Assembly: GCA_964386385.1 (NCBI GenBank)
Contig: CAYLRN010000012.1
Location: 1 to 64,000 of the forward strand
Direction of reading: 5' to 3'
Length of the DNA stretch: 64,000 bases
DNA from: RUG572 sp964386385
Lineage (GTDB): Bacteria > Verrucomicrobiota > Kiritimatiellia > RFP12 > UBA1067
Part shown: positions 1-8,517 of the stretch, piece after piece
Numbering within the stretch: the stretch's first letter is position 1
Layout: the number at the start of each line of letters is the position of its first letter
The notes under the pieces: generated by a model
Told to the model about the DNA's origin: nothing
What the model saw: the letters and a program-made list of their open reading frames with translations, nothing else
Databases searched by the model: none
Program-made: the position numbers and the translations under genes

Positions 1-2
1 AC

Positions 3-3000
3 GTCTACCTCTCCCGCTACCTCCGCCCCGTGGAGGTACTCTCAGACGAGGAGACGGCGGCGCTCTACGTGGACGCCTTCGGGGGGCGCACGGACTTCAG
101 GGTGGACGGCCGCGTCGTGACGCCCGGCCTCGCCCGCGCCCTGCGACGGCGCGGCGTCGCCGTCTCGCCGTCCCCCGCCGAACTTGCCGGCGCCGCGCGG
201 TTTTCGCTCTCCGCGCCGTCCGAGCTCGTCGGCGCGATGGACAGGAGGGCGGAGCGCGCGGTGCGCCCGCGCCCGCCGGACGGCCCGTCCCCGTACTTCG
301 AGGAGGCGGATGGCGCGATGGACTTCCCGCTCGCCGCGCTGCGCACGCTCAAGGACGAGCCGGAGGCGTCCGTCCGCAACGCCGCCCGGCGCATGGACGA
401 GGCGGCCGCCGGGATACGCGCCAGGCGGGCGCCGCTCACGCTCGCGGACAGGGGCGACGGCACGTTCACCGTCGTGGACGGCACGGCCACCGCCTGGGCG
501 GCGGCAAGGCGCGGGATGCCCGCCGTCAGGGGAATCGTCGCCGGGCGCGACAGGGGCGCGCGGCTTGCCAACTCCGCCTATCTCGTGGAGAACGAGAGCG
601 CGGACGAGCCGCTCTTCTCGGATGGCGCGGACACCCTGGACGCAGCCCTCGCGAACGCGGCGGAGAACGCCGACGCGCTCGTGGACATGGTCCGGGCCGC
701 CGCCGCGAAGACGGGCGGCGAGGCCGTGATGCGCCCGGCCGACGGCGAGACCGGGAAGCCGACGAAGGGGCGCGCGTCCGCCGGGCGCAAGCTGCGCGAC
801 GAATGCGGGGGCGACGTCTCGCGCCTCGTGGACCTCGTCGGCGGCACGGTCGTCCTGGACGACGGCGCGGACTTCTCCGACGCGCTCAAGGCGATACGCG
901 CCGCCCTGCCCGCCGGCGCGGCGGTCGCCCGCGTGAAGAAGCTGAACCTGGACAAGAGCGACAGGGGCGTCGGCTACCGCGACGTGAAGGTCTCCGTCCG
1001 CTTCGCGAACGGAGGAATCGGAGAGATCATCCTGATCGAGCGGTTCGTCAACGACGCGAAGTTCGGCCGCGGCGGCCACGCCGTCTACGAAATCGAAAGG
1101 GTGCTGAAGAAATACGAGGGGCTGTCGCCGGAGGTCGACGTAGCCCGTGCATGTCTGAAAGAGTTGTCAGAGGCAATCTACGGACGCGGGGCGGACGCCG
1201 TCTCGGAGGAGCACTTCGCGCGCATGAAGGCCAGGGCCTCCTCCTCCATGACCCGCCTTAACGGCCCGGACATCGCGACGCGCATTTCCTCGTCGGACAT
1301 GGACGAACTGAAGAAGTTGGTTTCAGGGTTGAACTTGGCAAGAATCTCGCAGTCCTCAAACGCCACACCCGCCTCGTCGTTGATGAAGAACATAGACTAC
1401 TCCTTTGCTGATTACGGGGGGAATGTAGCAAATGGCGGCGCGTCCGTCAACCCCGCGGACGAGGCGGTGGCCGCCGCGCGGCGGCTGGGGCGTCCGCGCC
1501 GCCAGCGGGACGCGGACCCCGAAAGGCCGTCCCGCCTCTTCTCCATAGGCGACTGCTCTCCGATGGGCATGGCGAAGCACCTTCTGGCGCGGTCCTTCAT
1601 CGAAGACGGGAAACCGCCGTCGGACGAGCGCGTCAAGAGTGTCGCCCACGCGACGGGCTACGTCGGCGACATGGACGCGCTGCGCGTGGCGGCGGAGAGG
1701 GAGGCGGAACGCCAGCGGACGCTTCTCCGCGTCATCGCGACAGACCTGGAGATCGAGAGGACGCTCGTCCGCGCGGGGCTGGCAGCGCGCAACGAGCGGC
1801 GGCTCGCCCGCGCCCGCTCCGCCGCGATCCAGTACTCCCGCGAGGTCTCCGAGGCGTCGGCGCGCTCGCGCAGGGCGGCGGAGCGCGCCGCCCGCATGAT
1901 GCGCGGCGAGGACTACGAGCGGATGGTGGCGCGCGAGGGGCTGGACATGGAGGCCATCCTTCTCGCGATCCGGCCGGAGGAGCGCAGGCCCGCCGAGGCG
2001 GGGGACGGCGGCACGCAGGACGCGCCGCCCGGACCGCCGAAGCCGCTTTCCGAGGACGAGCGCAGGGCGCTCGCCGAGGCAGTCGGAAAGGCCGTCGCCA
2101 ACGGCGCCGCGCTCGTCGAGCGGGCGAAGGCCGAGATGGCGGTGCGCAGGGCGCAGGAGAAGGAACGCGCGGGGAAGGACGGCGCCGTCGGCGCGGACGA
2201 CGCGCAGACGGGCGGGGAGGGCGGAGGCGACGGCATGGACGGCGCGGACGAGGGCGGCGGAGCCGTCGCGGCCGCGTTCCGCAGGGCCATCCGCGACGCG
2301 GGCCTCACGCTCGACTCGCCGGAGGCCATGGTGCAGCTCGTCAAGGCCGTGACGGAGAAGTACGTCCGCGACTTCCCGCGGGAGTTCCCGACCGCCGATC
2401 CGGCCGAGCCGTGGTCGTCCCCGCTCGTGCAGGCGCGCTTCGCGTCCAACCTGGCGGAGTTCGCCCGCGCCGTGGCGGCGGCCTACGCGCCGTCGTACGC
2501 CCGGATCCGGATAGCGCGGCGGGCGCAGCTTTTGGACGACAGGTCGCTGCGCACCGTGCGCCAGATCGAGGAGGCGGGCGAGGCCCTCTTCCGCGACCTC
2601 CACGGCGACGTGCTTCGGCAGACGCGGAGCGAGATCGTCGGCGAGATAAAGAAGATCCTCAGGCCCCACGCGAGGAACTGGCGCCCGAACGTGGAGAGGC
2701 AGGAGCGAAGGGGCGTGGAGTCCGCCCTCGGCCGGTGGTGCGCCTTCGCCTACCGCGCGATCGAGATGTCCGCCGCGGAGGTGGAGGAGCGTTCGCGGAA
2801 ACTGGAGGACGAGCTGCGGTCGTGGGCGGGGACCGCCGAGGGCGAGGCGGAGCGCTACCGCGAGTTCGCCGACAGGAAGACGGAGCTCGAGGCGCTGGAC
2901 ATGTTCGGACACCTTCGCGGGCGGATGCCGGCGGAGCTCGCGGACCTGCGCGACCACGTGCGCCAGGTCGTTGACGAGTCGCGCTTCGAGGAGATGCAGT

Positions 3001-5087
3001 TCGGCGAGAGGTGGGAGCGGAGCCGCGCCGCCGCGGCCGAGGCCATTGCCGGCGCAATCGTGGGAGACCCGAAGGCGAACGGCGTCACGCCGGAGGACGA
3101 CGCGGCGGGCGGCCTGTACTCGCTCGTCGGGATGTTCGAGACGAAGGCCATGCAGCTCACGCGCTGGTGCCGCGACGCGGACGCGCGGAGGAAGTCGCTC
3201 GCGGCGTTCGCCATGGTGGAGGAGATGGTGCAGTCCGCCGTGGACCGCAAGTTCAACTACCTGCAGGGGCAGAAGGAGAAGGTCAAGGAGGCGATGGAGC
3301 GCGTCTACGGAAGCGCGAAGGAGGGCTTCCGGGCGCTTTCGGCGGAGGTCGACCCGTCGCTCCGGCCAAGCCTCGACAGGGGCGGGCAGAAGACGGCGTG
3401 GAGGGCGGGGAACGTCGTCAACATGTACGCCGCCGTCGTCCAGTCCGACTACTCGGACAACTGCGCGAAGTGGGGGCGGGACGGCGAGTACGTCCGGACG
3501 CTGGAGGGCGTCATGGACTCCATGGACCCGCGCCACATGGACTTCCTGCGGGAGCTGCGCCGCCTCTACCTGGAACAGGGCGACACGCTGTCCGACACGC
3601 TCGTCCGCACGACGGGCACGCGCCTCCTCACGCCGAACCGGCTCTACATGCCGGTGAAGATGTTCAGGGAGGCGAACGTCGCGGCGAAGGGCCGCGCCCG
3701 CGCATACAGCCCGTTCGCGCCGTCGCTCACGCCCCGCGTGAGGAACGGCCTCGACTTCGACCAGTCGGCGGACGTCCTGGACGTCTTCATGGAGCGCGCG
3801 GAGGACGCGGCGCACACGATAGGCTGGGCGGACGTCGGCTCCATGGTGCAGGGCGTCCTCCTCTCCGACCGCGTGATGAACGCCATCCGCTCCGCACACG
3901 GCGCGAAGGCGATGCGGCAGTGGAACTCGTACGTCCTGGACGTCCTTGCCGGGCCGGAGGGCGGCGGCGTGGACGCGGGGAACTGGGGCGTGGCGGGGAT
4001 GCGCCTGTGCGCCCGGCTGGCCGCGCGCACGTACCTGGGGCTGAACGTCGCCTCGTGGGCGAAGCAGCTGGCGGCCGTGCCGTGCTTCGCGCTCTCGTCG
4101 GAGGGCAGCCTGCGCGACGCGGCGAAGTCCGTCGCGTTCTGCGCCCTGCACCCGTTCAGGGCGTTCAGGGTGATGCGCGACCTGTCGGAGACCGCCGCGT
4201 TCCGCGCCCGCTACGGGACGGCCATATCGCAGGAGCTGAGGTACGCGACTTCGGACGCGGGCGTGTTCAGGGGGTGGCTGGACAGGGCGTTCGACGTGGC
4301 CATGTCCGGCGTCGTGCTGTTCGACAAGTTCGGCGTGTACGCCCTCGCGGGCGTCTACCACCACCGCAGGTGCGAGCTGGAGACGCAGGGCAAATCGCCG
4401 GCGGAGGCGAGCGAGCTGGCCTCGTCGTGGCTCATGCACATAGTGGACAAGACGGCGCAGACGTCGCGCGCGGTCAACTCCACGGAGCTCCAGCGCGCCG
4501 GCGGCGCGTGGGGCATTCTCCTGCAGTTCAAGTCCGCGCCCGCGCAGCAGACGCAGTTCGAGCTCGCGGCGGTCCAGGACGCCCTCGCCGCGCCGGACGA
4601 CGCGAAGCGGTGGAAGCGGGCGGCGGCGGTCGTCCTGATCAACCACGTCATCGTGCCGACGTTCAACACCGCGATCGAGTCGCTTCTCCTCTGCCTCACG
4701 TCGTGGGGCGTTCCGGACGAGGAGAAGCGCCTCCGGATTGTCGAGATGTGGATCGCGAACTGCATTTCCGGCTCGCTAGGGTCGATTCTCTTCCTCGGAG
4801 CCGTCCTGGAGGGCGCGGCGGGCGTCCTCGGCAAGCTGGCGACCGGGCAGAGGGTGAACGCGCGGGACGTGGGCGACTCGCTTGCGCGGCAGATGCCGGC
4901 GGCGGACATGCTGAAGCTGTGGGCGACGCGCGGCGGCAAGGCGGTGGAGGCGTTCGCGGAGCTGACGGACGGCGACGTGCAGGACGGCGCGTACGACCTG
5001 GCCAAGCACCTCTCCGCGCTCGTCCCCGGCCTGTCGTGGCCGGCGCGCAAGGGCTTCCAGGCCTACGAGTCCGCGACGGACGAGTAG
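3..5087 (+). CDS. Giant phage-type polyvalent protein (5' end outside window)
   Basis: The reading frame is open to the left edge, so the true start may lie outside the window; a GTG at 30 is the first candidate start inside it (1685 aa from there). Seen, counting from that GTG: residues about 90-175 resemble the ParB-nuclease-like fold of polyvalent proteins (an R-PL-x-DG-x-VDG pattern). Residues about 250-385 resemble a RelA/SpoT-type nucleotidyltransferase, with DLVGGTVV, VGYRDVKVSV, EIILIE and a GGHAVYE segment. A long charged helical middle follows, and a C-terminal third with hydrophobic helices is typical of phage 'large polyvalent protein' or ejected virion proteins. Such giant proteins are carried by phages and conjugative elements and often enter the recipient cell with the DNA. 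The gene ends 227 bp before a tRNA attachment scar, so it is cargo or virion protein at the right end of an integrated element. Domain calls are by eye and moderate; the mobile-element origin is more secure than the biochemical role. Confidence 0.7.
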   Translation, partial: VYLSRYLRPVEVLSDEETAALYVDAFGGRTDFRVDGRVVTPGLARALRRRGVAVSPSPAELAGAARFSLSAPSELVGAMDRRAERAVRPRPPDGPSPYFEEADGAMDFPLAALRTLKDEPEASVRNAARRMDEAAAGIRARRAPLTLADRGDGTFTVVDGTATAWAAARRGMPAVRGIVAGRDRGARLANSAYLVENESADEPLFSDGADTLDAALANAAENADALVDMVRAAAAKTGGEAVMRPADGETGKPTKGRASAGRKLRDECGGDVSRLVDLVGGTVVLDDGADFSDALKAIRAALPAGAAVARVKKLNLDKSDRGVGYRDVKVSVRFANGGIGEIILIERFVNDAKFGRGGHAVYEIERVLKKYEGLSPEVDVARACLKELSEAIYGRGADAVSEEHFARMKARASSSMTRLNGPDIATRISSSDMDELKKLVSGLNLARISQSSNATPASSLMKNIDYSFADYGGNVANGGASVNPADEAVAAARRLGRPRRQRDADPERPSRLFSIGDCSPMGMAKHLLARSFIEDGKPPSDERVKSVAHATGYVGDMDALRVAAEREAERQRTLLRVIATDLEIERTLVRAGLAARNERRLARARSAAIQYSREVSEASARSRRAAERAARMMRGEDYERMVAREGLDMEAILLAIRPEERRPAEAGDGGTQDAPPGPPKPLSEDERRALAEAVGKAVANGAALVERAKAEMAVRRAQEKERAGKDGAVGADDAQTGGEGGGDGMDGADEGGGAVAAAFRRAIRDAGLTLDSPEAMVQLVKAVTEKYVRDFPREFPTADPAEPWSSPLVQARFASNLAEFARAVAAAYAPSYARIRIARRAQLLDDRSLRTVRQIEEAGEALFRDLHGDVLRQTRSEIVGEIKKILRPHARNWRPNVERQERRGVESALGRWCAFAYRAIEMSAAEVEERSRKLEDELRSWAGTAEGEAERYREFADRKTELEALDMFGHLRGRMPAELADLRDHVRQVVDESRFEEMQFGERWERSRAAAAEAIAGAIVGDPKANGVTPEDDAAGGLYSLVGMFETKAMQLTRWCRDADARRKSLAAFAMVEEMVQSAVDRKFNYLQGQKEKVKEAMERVYGSAKEGFRALSAEVDPSLRPSLDRGGQKTAWRAGNVVNMYAAVVQSDYSDNCAKWGRDGEYVRTLEGVMDSMDPRHMDFLRELRRLYLEQGDTLSDTLVRTTGTRLLTPNRLYMPVKMFREANVAAKGRARAYSPFAPSLTPRVRNGLDFDQSADVLDVFMERAEDAAHTIGWADVGSMVQGVLLSDRVMNAIRSAHGAKAMRQWNSYVLDVLAGPEGGGVDAGNWGVAGMRLCARLAARTYLGLNVASWAKQLAAVPCFALSSEGSLRDAAKSVAFCALHPFRAFRVMRDLSETAAFRARYGTAISQELRYATSDAGVFRGWLDRAFDVAMSGVVLFDKFGVYALAGVYHHRRCELETQGKSPAEASELASSWLMHIVDKTAQTSRAVNSTELQRAGGAWGILLQFKSAPAQQTQFELAAVQDALAAPDDAKRWKRAAAVVLINHVIVPTFNTAIESLLLCLTSWGVPDEEKRLRIVEMWIANCISGSLGSILFLGAVLEGAAGVLGKLATGQRVNARDVGDSLARQMPAADMLKLWATRGGKAVEAFAELTDGDVQDGAYDLAKHLSALVPGLSWPARKGFQAYESATDE
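1178..1393 (-). CDS. Candidate small antisense gene inside the phage ORF (71 aa)
   Basis: An ATG on the minus strand at 1393 is preceded at 6 nt by AAAGGAG, and further upstream by TTTGCTACATT (complement 1422-1432), which fits the extended -10 consensus of this window. The reading frame has mostly G or C at third positions. The opposite (sense) strand between about 1310 and 1440 instead has AT-rich, poor codon choice for this giant gene. The product is a 71-residue acidic protein with no recognised domain. It may be a real small phage gene (for example a regulator or superinfection function), or a chance ORF opposite a linker of the polyvalent protein. Evidence is from local signals only. 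Confidence 0.3.
   Translation of the reverse strand: MFFINDEAGVAFEDCEILAKFNPETNFFSSSMSDEEMRVAMSGPLRRVMEEEALAFMRAKCSSETASAPRP
1422..1432 (-). promoter_or_regulatory. Possible promoter for the antisense ORF
   Basis: The minus strand reads TTTGCTACATT, matching the TTTGnTAnnnT pattern found upstream of many genes here. It lies about 30 nt before the antisense ATG, leaving room for the AAAGGAG ribosome binding site. Confidence 0.3.
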
Positions 5088-5178
5088 CGTTTCCGCGCCC
5101 CCCGTCCGGACGCTTCAGACGTCTGCGGACGTCCGCGCTTCCCGTCCGGGGATCGCGGACTTGCCTGCGTGTGGCGCA

Positions 5179-5189
5179 TTTGGTAGAAT
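5179..5189 (+). promoter_or_regulatory. Extended -10-like box near the element end
   Basis: TTTGGTAGAAT matches the window's promoter consensus. No ORF starts immediately downstream; the first plus-strand gene begins at 5376. It could drive a small RNA or the 5376 gene, or be a chance match. Confidence 0.3.
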
Positions 5190-5194
5190 GCCCC

Positions 5195-5214
5195 TGCTGA
5201 CAAAGTGCTGACAA
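5195..5214 (+). repeat. Two 9-bp direct repeats, possible integrase arm sites
   Basis: TGCTGACAA occurs twice, 11 bp apart start to start (5195-5203 and 5206-5214), about one helical turn. They lie roughly 100 bp inside the attachment scar. Tyrosine integrases bind short direct repeats (arm sites) at such distances from the crossover core, so this is a candidate arm-site pair. Function is inferred from position and spacing. Confidence 0.4.
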
Positions 5215-5314
5215 TCGCGGTTTTCGTGGCTGCGGTTGACTTTTTTGCGCCCGGTTCTGGCTCAAAAATGCGCTCTTTGCTCAAGTTGTGCGATATGACA
5301 GGCTTTTAGCCGGG

Positions 5315-5359
5315 TTTACACGGTCAAGGTCGGGGGTCCGAATCCCTCATCGCCCACCA
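5315..5359 (+). other. Attachment site: duplicated 3' fragment of tRNA-Val(UAC)
   Basis: This stretch reads as the 3' part of a tRNA: anticodon loop TTTACAC (anticodon UAC), 3' anticodon strand GGTCA, variable loop AGGTC, a TpsiC arm with loop TCCGAAT and a 5-bp stem, acceptor 3' strand ATCGCCC, then ACCA. Upstream bases do not pair with GGTCA, and no 5' half (expected to begin GGGCGAT) is present, so this is not a functional tRNA. Tyrosine-recombinase elements integrate into tRNA genes, often at the anticodon loop or TpsiC arm, and leave one intact copy and one 3' fragment. The fragment marks the right end of the element; the intact tRNA-Val should be at its left end outside the window. Confidence 0.75.
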
Positions 5360-5375
5360 CATAAAGGATTGCGGC

Positions 5376-5729
5376 ATGTCTCTTGACGTAGGCGAAGTGG
5401 ACGGAAAAATCGGCGGGGCGGTCATTCGTCTTGTCTGTGCTCTGTCTGGGCTTCTCGGAATCTTGGCCCTTGTGAACGGACTTGTCTCATGGTTGAAGGA
5501 CAGTTCCGCGTATTCCTCCATTTGGAACGCGCTGGCTGGCGATGCGCCCTATTGCCATTTTGTTGGACGAAGCGTATGTCTGGGCGGCGGATGGCTATGG
5601 GAAAAGACGCCTGACGGCATGTTGCCTGCAATACGCGCGATCTGCTTGTCGGCGTCGGCGCTTTGCGCCGCGATCTTCAATCGACTGTGGATATACGTCG
5701 TCGTCGTGGCGCTGCTTCTCCTTGCATGA
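5376..5729 (+). CDS. Small hypothetical membrane protein
   Basis: A 117-residue protein whose ATG follows AAAGGA at about 8 nt and starts 16 bp after the tRNA-Val fragment. It has a hydrophobic segment at about residues 13-38 and another at the C-terminus (about 85-117, ending in a run of V and L), so at least two membrane spans are likely. No family was recognised. It is the first gene outside the integrated element and converges with dgt. It could be a native gene or a marginal cargo gene. Confidence 0.5.
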   Translation: MSLDVGEVDGKIGGAVIRLVCALSGLLGILALVNGLVSWLKDSSAYSSIWNALAGDAPYCHFVGRSVCLGGGWLWEKTPDGMLPAIRAICLSASALCAAIFNRLWIYVVVVALLLLA

Positions 5730-5748
5730 TTCGCCGAGGCGGCGGTCG

Positions 5749-7104
5749 TCATTTTCCCAATCGGCGCGCAAGGGCGTTGATGTAGTCGTCGGTCATGCCG
5801 GAGACGAAGTCCAGGGCCGCGTGCGCCCACCAGTCGCGTCCGCGGTCGCGGTTCTCGTCGTAGAATGCGTCGTCCCATGCCAGACGCACGAGCTGGCGGC
5901 AGAGCGGCGGCAGGTCGCCGAACGTGGGCGGAGACGACTGCTCGTGGACGAAGGTGACGAAGTTCCAGTAGTGGTCGAGAATCTGCGCGAACTGTCCGTA
6001 GGACCCTATCTCGGCGATTACCTTCCGGTGGTTCGCGAACAGCACCTCGTAGCGCCGCCTTATCTCCCCGAACGCCTCGCGGAGGTCGCCCGCAAGGCGG
6101 TCCTTGAGCTCCCCGCCCATGCGGCCTGACATGATTTCGTCGTAGTGCGCCTTGAACTCCGCCGTGAAGGCGTCGACGAGATTGTGGATCGCCCTTGCGC
6201 GGAACCACGGCAGCGACTTCCCCTCCGCGTTCGCGCGGTCTTCGGGCGAGACGACCTTTGAAAAGAGCGCGGCGATCTCATCCTCCGGAAAGATGCGCAG
6301 GGCCACCGCGTCCTCGAAGTCGAGGATGCGGTAGCAGATGTCGTCAGCGGCCTCGGCGAGATACGACAGCGGATGGCGGCGGAACGAACCGTCCGCATTC
6401 ACAAGGCCAAGTTCCTCCCAGACGCGGCGGAATATCGCCTCTTCGGAAGTGAACGCGGCGAGCTTCCGCGCGCCGCCGGCGGATTCGGCGAAGGACGACG
6501 CCAGGCGAGGGTGCTTCACGAGGGCGCCGAGAGAGGCGAGGGTGAAATGGAAATATGCCGTGGCCGCGACGTCGCCGCGCGAGAGAAGGCGGAACGCCTG
6601 CGCGTTGCCGTCGAACACCAGGAAGTCGGTCTCGGCGGAAGGCGGCGACATCCGGAGACGGCGCGCCGCAGCCCATGACTGGATGGCCTCTTCGCCTGAA
6701 TGCCCGTATGCCGGGTTGCCGATGTCGTGCGCAAGGCCGGCGCCCTGCACGATCCAGCAAAGGTCGGCGACGCGGCCGGCGGGGACGTCGCCGCGCTCCA
6801 CGAGGAAGTCGGCGATGCGGCGGGCGAGGGAGGAGGCGACGGAGGCGACTTCGAGCGAATGCGTCAGGCGGTTGTGGACCCAGTCCACTTCGGCGAAAGG
6901 ATGCACCTGCGTCTTGCGCGCAAGGCTGCGGAACGGCGCGGAGAAGACGACGCGCTCGTAGTCTATTTCAAACGGCGAGCGGCCGTCGTCCGAACGCCTG
7001 GCGTCCGTGACGCCCACGCCGCCATTTTCGTCCAGGCGGACGCGCCGCCCGGAAAGCAGTTTCTTCCAGTCTGCGGCGTATTTTCCTTGAGTGACCTCTT
7101 GCAT
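5749..7104 (-). CDS. dgt: dGTPase (HD-domain dNTP triphosphohydrolase)
   Basis: Hydrolyses dGTP (and in many homologues other dNTPs) to the deoxynucleoside and triphosphate, controlling the dNTP pool in the cytoplasm. The 451-residue length fits the Dgt family. The HD metal site is visible: NRLTHSLEVASVA (H82) and GLAHDIGNPAYGHSGEEAI (H126, D127), with the conserved FRSLARKTQV segment just before. The start ATG lies 8 nt after an extended -10 box TTTGGTATAAT with no ribosome binding site, so the mRNA is probably leaderless or nearly so. It is monocistronic and convergent with the small membrane protein gene. Confidence 0.93.
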   Translation of the reverse strand: MQEVTQGKYAADWKKLLSGRRVRLDENGGVGVTDARRSDDGRSPFEIDYERVVFSAPFRSLARKTQVHPFAEVDWVHNRLTHSLEVASVASSLARRIADFLVERGDVPAGRVADLCWIVQGAGLAHDIGNPAYGHSGEEAIQSWAAARRLRMSPPSAETDFLVFDGNAQAFRLLSRGDVAATAYFHFTLASLGALVKHPRLASSFAESAGGARKLAAFTSEEAIFRRVWEELGLVNADGSFRRHPLSYLAEAADDICYRILDFEDAVALRIFPEDEIAALFSKVVSPEDRANAEGKSLPWFRARAIHNLVDAFTAEFKAHYDEIMSGRMGGELKDRLAGDLREAFGEIRRRYEVLFANHRKVIAEIGSYGQFAQILDHYWNFVTFVHEQSSPPTFGDLPPLCRQLVRLAWDDAFYDENRDRGRDWWAHAALDFVSGMTDDYINALARRLGK

Positions 7105-7112
7105 GGCGGACG

Positions 7113-7123
7113 ATTATACCAAA
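7113..7123 (-). promoter_or_regulatory. Extended -10 promoter of dgt
   Basis: The minus strand reads TTTGGTATAAT; the hexamer is at complement 7113-7118 and the ATG begins 8 nt later. The predicted transcription start is within 1-2 nt of the start codon. No clear -35 box is seen. Confidence 0.7.
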
Positions 7124-7193
7124 TCGCGGGATTGCGGGCGATTCCAGATTGCCGCCGGCCACGTGTCTCAAGGCGGTCTCGTGGCTGCGCGCT

Positions 7194-7808
7194 CTAGGCG
7201 AAGAGGTGCGCCTGCCAGCCGAGCGAACGCGCGGCGTCGACGTTCGCCTGCGTGTCGTCGAAGAAGACGAGTCTTTCCGCGGGGAGGCCGAGACGGGCGG
7301 AAGTCAGGTCGTATATCCGCCTGTCGGGCTTGCAGAGGCGCTCGAGGCCGGAGACGACCTCGACGTCGGCGAGGTCGCGCTGCTCCTGCATTCGCGGCAC
7401 GAAAAGCCGCTCATGGAAGTCGGGCGACATGTTCGTGAGAATGGCGATGCGCTTTCCGTCCGCCTTCACGCGGCGCATCAGCTCAAGCGTCTCCGGACGC
7501 GGCGCGGCGACCCACGCGACGGCGTCGAGTTCCCACAGCCGGTCGAGCTGCGCCCTCGACGGAGGCGGGACGCCGGCGTCGGAGAAGATGCGGCGGTACA
7601 TCTCGTCGAAGGAGATGGATCCGCCGTCCCACAGGTGGCGGTACTTCCGCCAGCCGGCGTCCATCGCGGCGCGGTCTACGCCAATCCCGGCGCAGTACGG
7701 ATACAGCGGCCATCCGGCGACCGGCGACACGGTGAGGACGCCGCCGAAGTCGAATACGACACCGTCCGCATCGCGCGTCAGCGCAAGCCACTCCTCCACG
7801 GACTTCAT
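7194..7808 (-). CDS. HAD-superfamily phosphatase (YihX-like)
   Basis: A 204-residue cytoplasmic hydrolase of haloacid dehalogenase subfamily IA. Motif I is VVFDFGGVL (nucleophile D20, with Gly where many members have the second Asp, as in YihX-type proteins). Motif II is ILTNMS, motif III the Lys of CKPD, and motif IV FFDDTQANVDAA. The chosen ATG at 7808 overlaps the cmk stop (ATGA), implying translational coupling; an in-frame ATG at 7826 would lie inside cmk. The substrate is not predictable; sugar phosphates or nucleotides are usual for the family. Confidence 0.85.
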   Translation of the reverse strand: MKSVEEWLALTRDADGVVFDFGGVLTVSPVAGWPLYPYCAGIGVDRAAMDAGWRKYRHLWDGGSISFDEMYRRIFSDAGVPPPSRAQLDRLWELDAVAWVAAPRPETLELMRRVKADGKRIAILTNMSPDFHERLFVPRMQEQRDLADVEVVSGLERLCKPDRRIYDLTSARLGLPAERLVFFDDTQANVDAARSLGWQAHLFA

Positions 7809-8488
7809 GCCCGGCCTCGCTTCCATTCGTCGGGGACGGCCTCAATCACCGCGTCCACGACCTGTTCGAGCGTGAGGAAGGTCGAATCGATTTCAATCAC
7901 GCCGTCGCCCTTGCGGAGGGGCGCGTGCTTTCTCGTCGAATCGATCCTGTCGCGCGCAAGCAGGGACGCCTTGACGGCCTCGGACGTCTGGTTGGCGATG
8001 CCCTTGGCGATCTCCTCGCGCTGGCGACGAAGCGCGCGGGCTTCCGCCGATGCCGTGAGGTAGAAGCGGGCGGGGCTTTCGGGGAAGACGGCGGTGGTGA
8101 TGTCGCGCCCCTCGACGACGAGGTCGCCGCAGTCGGCCATGCCGCGCAGAAGCGCGGTGATCCTGTCGCGGACCGCCTTGACGGCGGCCACCTGCGAGGC
8201 GTGTGCGTTGATCTCCGGCGCGCGGATGCGCTCGCCCGGCGCCTCGCCGCCGACATAGTAGGCCAGCGCCCCGCGCTCGGGGCGGCATTCCACGTCCACG
8301 CCCGCGAAGCATTTCGCCACCGCGTCGGCGTCGGACGTGTCGACGCCCTGCACCAGGCACTGCCACGTGGCGATCCTGTACAGCGCGCCGGAGTCGACGT
8401 GGAGAAAACCCAGACGCGCGCCGACGCGGCGCGCCGTGGAACTCTTGCCCGAACCGCTCGGGCCGTCAATGGCAACGACTCTGCTCAT
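7805..8488 (-). CDS. cmk: Cytidylate kinase
   Basis: Phosphorylates CMP and dCMP with ATP in pyrimidine nucleotide synthesis. The 227 residues begin with the P-loop GPSGSGKSSTAR (about residues 9-20), followed by HVDSGALYRI, the NMP-binding segment seen in Cmk. Later come VEGRDITTAVFP and RFYLTASAEARALRR, both Cmk signatures. The start is well supported by AAGGAGGTT immediately upstream. It lies just downstream of rnpB on the same strand and overlaps the HAD gene by 4 nt. Confidence 0.94.
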   Translation of the reverse strand: MSRVVAIDGPSGSGKSSTARRVGARLGFLHVDSGALYRIATWQCLVQGVDTSDADAVAKCFAGVDVECRPERGALAYYVGGEAPGERIRAPEINAHASQVAAVKAVRDRITALLRGMADCGDLVVEGRDITTAVFPESPARFYLTASAEARALRRQREEIAKGIANQTSEAVKASLLARDRIDSTRKHAPLRKGDGVIEIDSTFLTLEQVVDAVIEAVPDEWKRGRA

Positions 8489-8517
8489 GAACCTCCTTGG
8501 CGAAAATGAAAACCGAT

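Noticed and set aside
1356..4646. Large minus-strand ORF opposite the phage gene
   Set aside because: High-GC shadow frame: low-complexity Arg/Val/His/Leu-rich translation, no domain, and the plus-strand frame has the coding character.
5170..5260. Possible tRNA 5' half (D-arm-like TTTGGTAGAATGC) upstream of the tRNA-Val fragment
   Set aside because: No acceptor GGGCGAT, anticodon stem does not close, and no complementarity to the 3' fragment; it fits a promoter box better.
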